Source: Phaseolus vulgaris
Taxonomy: Eukaryota; Streptophyta; Magnoliopsida; Fabales; Fabaceae
Assembly (NCBI RefSeq): GCF_000499845.2
Contig: NC_023755.2
Span: 30,532,698 to 30,596,697, forward strand
Direction of reading: 5' to 3'
DNA: 64,000 bases
Below are positions 55,537-64,000 of the stretch, piece after piece; the stretch's first letter is position 1; each line of letters opens with the position of its first letter. A model generated the notes under the pieces. The model worked only from the letters and a program-made list of their open reading frames with translations. It did not search any database and was not told the DNA's origin. Both the position numbers and the translations under genes were made by a program.

Positions 55537-56858
55537 ATATGATGTTGGGGAAGGATAGGATGGCTGAGCTACGCGCCATAGCCAAGTCCCACAAACTTGC
55601 GGCGGGCTCCCAAACAGTCCCGAACTCTGTCGCGGAGATCGCCGTTGCCCAAGGCCAATCATCGCCGGTGGGTCCACCCGCAGCTGCTGCTCTTCCAGCC
55701 CCCCAACGCAAGAAACTACCCCTTAAGAAGGCTAAGAGGAAAGCCCCCAGGGTAGTGTCAGACGAAGAGGCAGACGAGAGCACCGAGGACGGGCTAGTCT
55801 GCAAGAGGAAGAGGGGGGCTGTGATCGAGCCCCCACCAATTGAGAGCGCCGCCCCAAACTATATCGAGAGCCACCCCAGCGCCTCCACTCCATTCGAGTC
55901 TGCTGGGGATGTTCTTGCTTCGATCGCCTCAGTTGCTGAAGCCGTTCTTGAGCAACTTGCTGATACGCAAGCCTCTTCCCAAGTCGCCGAAGAACTTCCT
56001 GCCTCACCACCACGCCTCGAAGCTCCCCCCGCCATCCAACCTTGTGAGGGTGGTGGTGAGCACCAACCTCCGCCTCCTCCAGCAACCTCAAGCCTCCCAC
56101 CCCCTCTTCAGGAAGCCTTGAAGTCCTTCACCGTGCGCCTAAGTGCCATGGTTGACGATTGTCTTCCCCAAATCGTCGGCGAAGGGCTAAGGGACTCCTT
56201 GGAGAAGTTCGAACTTGATAACCGGGTCCATCAGGAGGTGGCGAGCACCGCGAAGGCCGAAGCCGAGAAGACCAAGTGCGACATGCTGATGCAAGGCCTC
56301 GAGTTTTCGCAGGTCGAAAACGCTCTCAAGGACGAGCTTCAAACCGTGCGCAAGGACAACAAAGAACTGCGCAAGAAGCTTCATGACAAACTCCAAGACG
56401 CCGTCGAGCTGGAGAACAAGATCGTCCCTCTGAGGGAGAAAATTGCCGCGCTGGAGGAGGCAAAGAAAACCGATGCCGAAAAGATGGCCAAGCTGGAGAA
56501 AAGGTCGACTGAGAGGGAGACCCTTCTGGGGAAAGTCAAACAGGATCGGGACAAGGCCTCCAAAGAATTGAGCGAAACTGCTACCGAGCTTGCCCGGGTT
56601 TGCGAAGAAAACAACGGGTTCAAGAAGAAGATCGACGAGCTCGAGCTTGAAATTACCCAGGTTCGTGAAGAGAACAGTGGGTTCAAGTCGAAGATCGACG
56701 AGCTTCAGCTTGAAGCTGCCCAAGTTCTTACTTCCGGCTTTGGAGCGGGTTTGGAGCAGTTCGCTTGCAAATTTCCCGACCTTGACCTCTTAGAGTTTTC
56801 GGTGTACAATGAAGTGGTGGACGGCAAGATCGTACCCCCAGTTGACTTATCGCCTTGA

Positions 56859-58544
56859 AACTTGTATCTAATTTTGACTTGTATGTAATATCTTTTATTC
56901 TGCTCAAACTGTTCGATATTCATGTGCACATGTATATATATATAGTCTTCTAACTTATCTGCCGTGCAATCGACTGATTTAACTGGAAGGGTTTTTCCCA
57001 ACTCAATGTACTTTGTCCAACAGGTACTTAACTCTCTGCAAACGGTTAATTCAAAACAATAATGTTTAATACGAAATCACTTACTTGGCAAAAAGGGCTT
57101 AGGTCGATCTTAGTATCTGAAACCTCTCTCACCCGATCTACCAAGGGCCAAAGGCGTTTCTACACCGTTGCCCAGAACATTGCTGATGCGGCCATCGCCA
57201 TGCGATTCTCTTTCTATCTCGATCTCAAACCATGGGCTCCTGGCGACGTCATCTTCCTTTTAACTGGGAGTGTCCCCTGCGGGAGCACCTCCGGATTTCA
57301 TCTTTGCTCATCTGGGGGGAGAGCTGTCTTTCGGATCTCTCTCTACCTTCCCCGAGTCTTTACCCTGTGATAACTTACATCATTGTTCCCCCATCTGGGG
57401 GTAGAGCCGCCTTTCGGATCCTTCTCTACCTCCCTGGGTTTTTACCCTGAGATAACTTACATCATTGTTCCCCCATCTGGGGGTAGAGCCGCCTTTCGGA
57501 TCCTTCTCTACCTCCCTAGGTTTTAGAACAACGATTTAGGTGGTGAGGTGCCCTCTGTAAACCTTCCCCAACCACCCTTTACCTCAGATTTAACTGGTCT
57601 TACTAGGTCAATATTGGTGTCTCTCTCAAGGGGAAAAGAGTCCTTCTCCAACCCTCCTTTCCCATATTTTGAGATCGTTAACACCCCTGACTTTTCAGTT
57701 TCATCTTGCCTCAACTCACTCGAGGGTGAGGAGGACTTTTCCTGATGCCTCAACTTGCCCAAGGGTTACATCTCCTCCTCCCCCGGATGCACTGAGGGCT
57801 TTCAACTTGCCTCAATTCGCTCACGCAAAGAGGTCTTGTGATCTGTACTTGCCTGTGCTCGCTCAGGGCAAGGAGGACTTTAAAATCTCTTTCTCGCCTA
57901 CGCTCGCTCAAGGCGAGGAGGTCTTTTAAATCTCTTTCTCGCCTACACTCGCTCAAGGCGAGGAGGTCTTTTTAAATCTCTTCCTCGCTGGGAGGAAATC
58001 TAATACTTGTGCCTCCGATCGCCTGGAGGCGGTGAGGACTTAAAAAACTTTATTCTTGTGCCTCCGATCGCCATACGGCGAGGAGGACTTAAAAAACGTT
58101 ATTCCTGTGCCTCCGATCGCCATATGGCGACGAGGACTTAAAAAACTTTATTCCTGTGCCTCCGATCGCCATATGGCGACGAGGACTTTAAAAACTTTAT
58201 TCTTGTGCCTCCGATCGTCATACGACAATGAGGACTTAAAAAACTTTATTCCTGTGCCTCCGACCGCCATATGGCGACGAGGACTTAAAAAACTTTATTC
58301 CTGTGCCTCCGATCGCCATATGGCGACGAGGACTTAACAAACTTTATGTTTCGAAAATTTTGTACTGGATGCATGCGGTTTGGATTTACCATTTTTCTTT
58401 AAAACTACAGAAGGGCGATAGAGTCTCTCCCCGCAAACTTGGCAAACAGACAGCATGCAAACTTAACAGCTGGGAAACTTTGATAAACTTCGAAACCTTC
58501 TTTACTGGGTGGCCTCATTAAAACCCTCCTTAGGGAAAAAGAGT
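56859..58544 (-). other. T6 3' untranslated region
   Basis: No gene is seen. Conserved GGTAGAGCCGCCTTTCGGATCC blocks are at 57410 and 57485. About 57850-57990 has CTCGCCTACACTCGCTCAAGGCGAGG hairpin units. The region ends with the post-pol block GGTGGCCTCATTAAAACCC, cut by S5 at 58545. Confidence 0.75.
58011..58350. repeat. 49-bp tandem repeat, 7 units (T6 3' region)
   Basis: GCCTCCGATCG recurs at 58011, 58060, 58109, 58158, 58207, 58256 and 58305, exactly 49 bp apart. Most units contain CGCCATATGGCG, a perfect 12-bp palindrome. The unit at 58207 reads CGTCATACGACA, with changes on both sides of the palindrome. Confidence 0.93.
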
Positions 58545-59643
58545 TGATGGATATCCACTATTGGAATCACATTTCAAAGTGATAAGTCATGTTTGCCCAT
58601 TTCTTCTTGTCTTCTCTTATATAATAGCAAACTGACTTTGTTTTATGCAGGAGTACTGAATTCGTGGACGAATTCTCTCCAACTCGGGGAGTATGATGGA
58701 TATCCACTAGGAGAGGATTTTATTAATGAAGGAAGAGGATTTTCACCTACACATTTGAAGTTCTTCCTTCTAGTCGTCTCACAAATTAAAAGAAGTCAAA
58801 GAGAAGATCAAGCCTAAAGATAAAGAAGTCTACAAACTCTCAAATAATAGGCTTCATATTAAATATCTCTCTTTATAGTTTCTTTAAAATTGTAAATAAT
58901 ATAGAATAATGTTTAGAAAGGTGCTTAGAGGGAAACATGAGACACCTCTTTTGTAAAAGCATCCTTAGGCTTTAGTTTAGCAAATTCTAGAAGCTTGGGG
59001 AGTGAGCTTAGTAAGGGGGGTGTGATCTTAGGATTTTTTTGGGTAGCTTAGGGAATAAGCTATGTAAATGACCAGCCCTTACTCCTATAAAAGGAGGGCT
59101 TAGGTCCTTCACAATGCAGATTGGAATTAATCTAAGAAAACTCTACTCAAATTTTGAGTGAACTTTGGAGAGCTTTGAGCCTTCTTCTCTAGTCTTATCT
59201 TGATGGATCAATGGAGTCCTCAAGTGGCGGCATCACTCTCATCTAGGAGCATTCCACACTTCTAGTGGCGAGATCATCCATCCTCCTTCCATCTTCATGA
59301 GCATTCTCTTCTCCTTCCTTCCTTCTCTTTCTATTGTTTTTGTTAGCTTGTGTTCTTGAGTTTTGGTTTGGTGTTCTTGCTGTTTTTTTATGAGTTTTGG
59401 TTTGGCAGTTTTATATTTCAGTCCATTCATCTTGTTCCTTTGCTTTTCTTACTCTTTTGTTCGGTTCAATTTGACTAAAATTGGTTCATCCAAATGAGTT
59501 TGGGATTTGGTACTAGTTTTTGGTGAGTTCTTGTCTTAGAACAATGATCCAACTCTAAGAAAAGTGCCTCTATAATGTCCAACTCAAGGTGATTCCTAAG
59601 AAGGTCAAGAACCTTTCTCTATGTGGCTATTGGAATCACATCA
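58545..59643 (+). mobile_element. LTR element S5 (3' LTR plus collapsed 5' part), TSD AGAGT
   Basis: The ends are TGATGGATATCC and TTGGAATCACATCA, with AGAGT at 58540-58544 and 59644-59648. It is oriented opposite to S1, S2 and S4. A second TGATGGATATCC begins at 58694, so it is not a simple solo LTR. 58545-58580 looks like the two fused ends of a 5' LTR (TGATGGATATCCAC joined to TATTGGAATCACAT). 58580-58693 is a short internal remnant ending in a purine-rich ACTCGGGGAGTA, and 58694-59643 is a 950-bp LTR. A TATA box CCTATAAAAGGAGG lies near 59082. Confidence 0.8.
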
Positions 59644-59716
59644 AGAGTGCCCCCTTGAAAAATTGTTTAAACTGATACATCTTAAACTGTTGGAGTTAAT
59701 TGCTACTTACAAGGCC

Positions 59717-62700
59717 TTAACTGTAGTAAAACTTGAGATGGGTGGCATTCCAAGTGAGAGGAATCGCCCCTCCCTCCAGCGTCTCCAAGCGGTAGGCGCC
59801 GTTCCCGAGTGCTTAAGTTATTCTGAACGGTCCTGTCCACTTGGGTGACAATTTGTTTTCCATCTCGTACTGGTGGGCCTTCCTCATCACCAGGTCGCCA
59901 TCTCTGAATTGCCTTGGCTTTATCTTGGAGTTGTACTTACGCTCAACTCTTCTCTTTACTGCCTCAGCCTTCACCCGCGCTTCCTCCCTGACCTCGTCCA
60001 GCAAATCCAAGTTCATTCTCCTTTCTTCGTTCGAGTCTTTCGCCACGAAGTTCTGGAATCTCGGCGAGCTTTCCTGGATTTCAACTGGGATCATCGCATC
60101 GCATCCATACACCAAGCTAAACGGGGTTTCGTGGGTTCCTGATTGCTCAGTGGTATGATATGCCCACACTATGCTGGGAACTTCCTCAGCCCAAGACCCC
60201 TTGGCCTTTTCTAGCCTCCTCTTCAATCCTCTCAGCAGAACCCGGTTAGCGGACTCCACTTGCCCATTCGTTTGTGGGTGTTCCACGGAAGCAAACACCT
60301 ATTGTGTCCCGATGTCCTCGCACAGCTTCTTCAACAGGTGGCTTGCGAATTGAGTCCCATTGTCCGATACTAGACGCTTGGGGACGCCAAAACGACACAC
60401 AATATTCTTCCACACGCAACTCTGGATTTTATGTGCGGTGATCTGGGCTAATGGTTCTGCCTCAATCCATTTCGTGAAGTATTCGATCGCCACAACCAAA
60501 TACTTCATTTGCCTGATCGCTAACGGGAAGGGCCCCAGAATGTCAATTCCCCACGTGTGGAACGGCCATGGGCTGTAGATTGACTTTAACTCTTCTGGGG
60601 GCACCTTGTGCCAGTCGGCGTGCTGCTGGCATTGCTTGCAACGCTGGGCATATCTCTTGCAATCTTCCCTCATTGTGGGCCAGTAATAACCTGCGTGGAC
60701 AGTTCTTGTCGCCAGAGATCGACCTCCAATGTGGCTCCCACAAATCCCTTCATGGAGCTCGGCCATAATTCTCGTGCACTTTTCTCCGTGTACACATACA
60801 AGAAGAGGGTGCATAAATCCAAACCTGTACAGCTCGCCGTCAATGAGGGTAAACTTGCTGGAGCTTTTCTTCATCTTTCTGGCTTCTGTTGAATCCATTG
60901 GGAGCATGCCATCTGCCAAGTAGCGCTGGTATGGCGTTATCCACGTATCTGGCTCGTGGATAGTGCAAACTTGCATCGTTCTCACCCCTTTCGCTTGGTG
61001 CGCCCTGACCCTTGGCGTCCTCAAGGTCTCCTGCGTTAGAGATCTATGGCCCCTTGATGTCCTCTCCGTCGACTTACAAATGTGAAGGACCTGGTGATCT
61101 GCGATAAAAGCCCGAGGAGTCTTCAAAGTTTCTTGAATAACGGTCCTCTGTCTGCCCCCCTTGCCCGAACTGGCAAGCTTGGCTAACAAGTCAGCTCGGG
61201 CATTCTGCTCTCTCGGCACGTGTACCACTTCAAACAAAGCGAAAGATCTCCTTAGCTCTTGCATGTACTCCAGGTAGGCTGCCATCTGCGGGTCCTTGGC
61301 TTGGAACTCGCCAGTTACCTGTCCAGTGACCAACAGCGAATCGCTCTTGGCCATCAGCACCTTCGCCCCCATCTCCTTCGCCAACAAGATACCGGCGATC
61401 AAGGCCTCATACTCTGCTTGATTGTTGCTTGCTTTGAAAGCAAACCTCAGTGATTACTCTATCAACACGCCGTTTGGTCCCTCCAAAATGACCCCAGCCC
61501 CGCTGCCCAGCTGGTTAGACGACCCATCCACCGAGAGTACCCAACGAAAGTCATCCTTGGTGTTTTGAGCTGTTTCGAAAGACAGCTCGACCACAAAATC
61601 AGCGAAGATTTGCCCCTTGATCGATCCCCGGGGCTCGTACTTGATGTCGAATTCCGATAGTTCCACCGTCCACTTCACCATTCTTCCTGCTACATCAGGT
61701 TTCTTCAAAACCTTCTGGATGGGCAAGTCAGTCATTACCAACACCGTAAAGCTCTGGAAGTAATGGTGCAACCTCCTCGCCGAAAATACGACCGGTAACG
61801 CCGCCTTTTCTAAGGCCTGATACCTCACTTCTGGGCCTTGCAGCACCTTGCTAACAAAATAGATGGGTTTTTGGACCTGATCTCGATCCTGGACGAGCAC
61901 TACGCTTATTGCCCTCTCAGTTATGGCAAAATACAGCCTGACTGGTGTTGCTGCTTGGGGTTTGCATAGAACTGGTGGGCTCGCCAAATATTCTTTGAGC
62001 TTTATGAAGGCCTCCTCACACTCCTTCATCCAGACAAACCTGTTGTTCCTCTTCAAGCACTGAAAGTATGGGTGGCCCTTCTCTCCACTGGCCAATACAA
62101 ATCGGGACAGGGTGGCCATTCGCCCCGTGAGCTGTTGCACCTCCTTCACAGTGGCGGGGCTCCTCATCGCCAAAATGGAGGCACATTTCTCGGGGTTAGC
62201 CTCGATCCCCCTCTCTGACAGGAGAAATCCCAAAAATTTCCCTGCCTCCACACCAAAGACACACTTCTCAGGATTTAGTTTCAGCTTGTACCTGGCGATA
62301 GTAACGAACAACTCTTCTAAATCGACGACGTGTTTGCTTTTTTCCAGGGACGTCACGACCATGTCGTCAACGTATGCCTGCACATTCCTCCTGAGCATAG
62401 GCGCGAGAACCTTGTCCATTAGCCTTTGGTATGTGGCTCCCGCATTCTTCAGCCCGAAGGGCATCACCTTGTAGCAGTAGAATGACCTTTCCGTCATGAA
62501 GGCAGTCTTCTCTTCATCCATTGGGTGCATTTTGATTTGGTTGTACCCCGAGAAGGCATCCAGAAAACTGAGTAGCTTGCACCCTGATGCACTGTCTACC
62601 AGGGCGTCTATACTCGGCAAAGGATAAGAATCCTTTGGGCAGGCCTTATTCAGGTCTGTGAAATCAACACACATCCGCCATTTTCCGCTACTCTTCTTGA

Positions 62701-63369
62701 CCAAAACGACATTGGCGAGCCATTCTTGATATTGGATCTCCCTGATGTGGCCTACTACGAGGAGTTTTTGTGTTTCGTCTTTGATCGCCTGCCTTTTTTC
62801 CTCGTTGAACTTTCTCCTTCTTTGGCGGATGGGCCTGACTTGGGGATCCATTGCTAAACGATGTCACAAAAAATCGGGGTCGATTCCCGGCATATCTGAA
62901 GCAGACCCGCAAATGCATCCAGGTGTCTACTTATCACCTTGGGGATTTGGTCTCGCGTCTCGCTGTCTAAGGTTCTTCCCAACTTAAATGTCTTGCCGTC
63001 GATCTTCTTCTCAAGCCATTCCTCTATTGGCTGAGGCTTCTTTTCACTGAAGATCAGCGCCCTCGCGATACCTGCATCCCTGGCGGTCTCCGAGCAGTTT
63101 CTCTCTCCCTCCATCCGGGCGGCGTTCTCGGACCTCGCCTCGATATCCTCCATTGGGACGTTGCCCTCGGCGGCCACCTCCAACGTAGTATCCAGCACTC
63201 GCAGGGTTTCCTGTGCAGGCTCCGTGCCAGGGGGAGGCGTTGTGGTTACGTGGCATACAGACCTCTTGTTCTTGAGGCTGTTTTCGTAACACTTCTTCGC
63301 CTCCTTTTGGTCAGAACAGATGGTGATGATCACTCCATAGACAGTAGTTTGACCTTCATGTGCCTTGTT
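59717..63369 (-). pseudogene. T6 pol: RT, RNase H, second RNase H, integrase
   Basis: Pol reads from 63369 (pre-RT linker, 'ITICSDQKEAKKCYENSL') to its natural stop at 59719-59717. RT (62851-61900) carries 'WRMCVDFTDLNKACPKDSYP', 'FLDAFSGYNQIKM' and 'YVDDMVV'. The first RNase H has 'KPIYFVSKVLQGPEV'. The second RNase H spans about 61540-61160. Integrase has 'CQQHADWHKVPPEE', 'WGIDILGPFPL', 'VSDNGTQFASH' and 'NGQVESANR', with all three acidic residues present. Lesions: frameshift and stop near 62865-62900, TAA for Gln at 61456, TAG for Gln at 60301, and TAA for Glu at 59815. It is the least damaged integrase in the window. Confidence 0.9.
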
Positions 63370-64000
63370 TGATGGAGGAGGGCCCAAGCTCACCACACGA
63401 TGAAAGCCAAGCCTCCAAGACTAGACGGTCTAGCTTATGATGAGGAGCGTCTAGACTAAAAAAGGAGCGTCTAGCCCATGAAGAGGAGCGTCTAGGCCAT
63501 GATGAGGATTCCTTCTAGACCGTCTAGCTTCACATACACATGGGTCAAAGCTATGGTTTTGGGAAGAGAAGACCTTTGTAATTGTTACATAAAGGCCCAT
63601 TAGGGGTGCTTAGTAATTAGAGTAGTGTAGAAAGCATATTTGTGTGAACATTCTAGAAAGACCATGGAGGGGGTGAGCATAAAAACTAGACACACCCCTC
63701 CCCATGTGCTCATTTGTGCACCCATGTGCCATGTGCACCCATGTGCTTCACATTTACATTTCATTTGGCTAGCATTAGGGTTGCATTATGGTCCTCCTTA
63801 GCTTATAAAAGGAGGAGCCTACACCTTGTATTTTCAAGTTTATTGTGAGTAAAGTTATGCTGCCATTTTGTGCCAAGCTTTGCTTCTCCTAGAATTCTAG
63901 GCTCTAAACTTCACATCCTTCACCTTTCCTTGGGCTGGCCGAACCTCCCTATAATCATACCTATCATGCACCTTCAAGATCAACACCACTCTTAGGAGGA
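63370..64000 (+). mobile_element. LTR S6 (TGATGG... family), cut by window end
   Basis: It starts TGATGGAGGAGGGCCC right after pol homology of T6 ends at 'GGCACATG' (reverse). Left candidate duplication is TTGTT (63365-63369). A TATA box GCTTATAAAAGGAGGAGCC lies near 63801, close in sequence to that of S5, with the same orientation. The 3' end and the second target copy lie outside the window. Confidence 0.65.
63421..63528. repeat. Short GTCTAG/GGAGCGTCTAG repeats in S6 U3
   Basis: GGAGCGTCTAG occurs three times within about 60 bp, framed by CTAGACGGTCTAGC at 63421 and CTAGACCGTCTAGC near 63515. The framing motifs are near-palindromic and almost identical. Confidence 0.8.

Larger units (their letters stand above)
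53230..56858 (+). pseudogene. Antisense gene AS6 of T6
   Basis: The leader intron starts at 53230 (AAAG|GTAACT) and ends at 54457 (CTTGCAG). Removing solo LTR S4 and one ATCTC leaves 236 bp. ATG at 54466. Exon 1 (54466-55348) keeps phase 1 but is out of frame between a deletion near 54603 and small indels near 54790. After that it is clean: 'FERELLTELDIAPAQLHPNSWAFV', 'IFQQSYKDWKGKFVRV', 'FLEGQLDVHI'. The coding intron is 55349-55536. Exon 2 (55537-56858, 440 codons) is fully open: 'DMMLGKDRMAEL', basic 'RKKLPLKKAKRK', acidic 'DEEADESTEDG', a Pro-rich linker, and a long coiled coil with two 21-residue repeats. Tail 'SVYNEVVDGKIVPP'. Confidence 0.78.
51746..63369 (-). mobile_element. Tat-like element T6, 5' truncated
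   Basis: A minus-strand element with 3' LTR 51746-52891, antisense gene on + (53230-56858), 3' region with a 49-bp repeat array, and pol from 63369 down to 59717. Two solo LTRs are inserted (S4 in the antisense leader intron, S5 in the 3' region). It is cut at 63369 by LTR S6 inside the region between protease and RT; the rest may continue beyond the window. CTCAA (51741-51745) is the candidate duplication at the 3' side. Confidence 0.87.

Noticed and set aside
58011..58350. 93-residue frame made of repeated 'CASDRHMAT'
   Set aside because: A 49-bp repeat read in three frames. No start context or conservation, so not a protein.

Overview
This window is a gene-poor, retrotransposon-packed stretch of a plant nuclear genome. 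The reverse transcriptase, integrase and gag families are those of plant LTR retrotransposons. The look of the repeats suggests a dicot and probably a legume (a Phaseolus/Vigna-type bean), but that is inference from recall and not a database result. No intact host gene, tRNA or rRNA gene is supported.

The main occupants are six partial or complete copies (T1-T6) of one large Ty3/gypsy group. It looks like the Tat lineage: the gag knuckle is C-x2-H-x4-H-x4-C, and a second RNase H domain lies between the reverse transcriptase/RNase H and the integrase. Only T4 (28830-41073) is complete. It runs 5' LTR, primer site, gag-pol, 3' tandem repeats, antisense gene, polypurine tract, 3' LTR, and is bounded by TATAT inside a TA microsatellite. 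T1 (3555-13183, +) is 5' truncated. T2 (14090-17356, -) and T3 (17357-24480, -) are nested 3' halves. T5 (43638-49485, +) is an internally deleted relative. T6 (51746-63369, -) runs from its 3' LTR back into pol.

The most interesting content is a gene carried on the opposite strand between pol and the 3' LTR in T1, T2, T3, T4 and T6, with a further exon fragment at 2-525. Every copy shows the same architecture: a leader intron of about 235 bp just upstream of the ATG, a coding exon with a globular domain, a second intron of about 190-200 bp in phase 1, and a coiled-coil exon ending in a conserved acidic-hydrophobic tail. In T4 the spliced frame is 796 codons with no frameshift and only two in-frame stops. 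T5 lacks this gene and has eight 149-bp tandem repeats there instead.

Overlaid on this are insertions of a TGATG...CATCA LTR family, mostly solo LTRs (3795-4764, 9477-10524, 53402-54388, 58545-59643, plus partial copies at 51112 and 63370). Four have perfect 5-bp target duplications, two of them within antisense-gene copies. Three degraded Ty1/copia fragments (526-3500, 13184-14089, 24481-26310) fill other gaps. AT-rich tracts at 26311-28829, 41074-43637 and 49486-50506 hold no gene I can support, apart from a weak exon-like patch near 27870-27990.

All open frames are decayed. The clearest stop codons in pol are glutamine codons turned to TAA or TAG, as expected for methylated, silenced elements. 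The likely history is nested insertion, solo-LTR formation and illegitimate recombination in heterochromatin.
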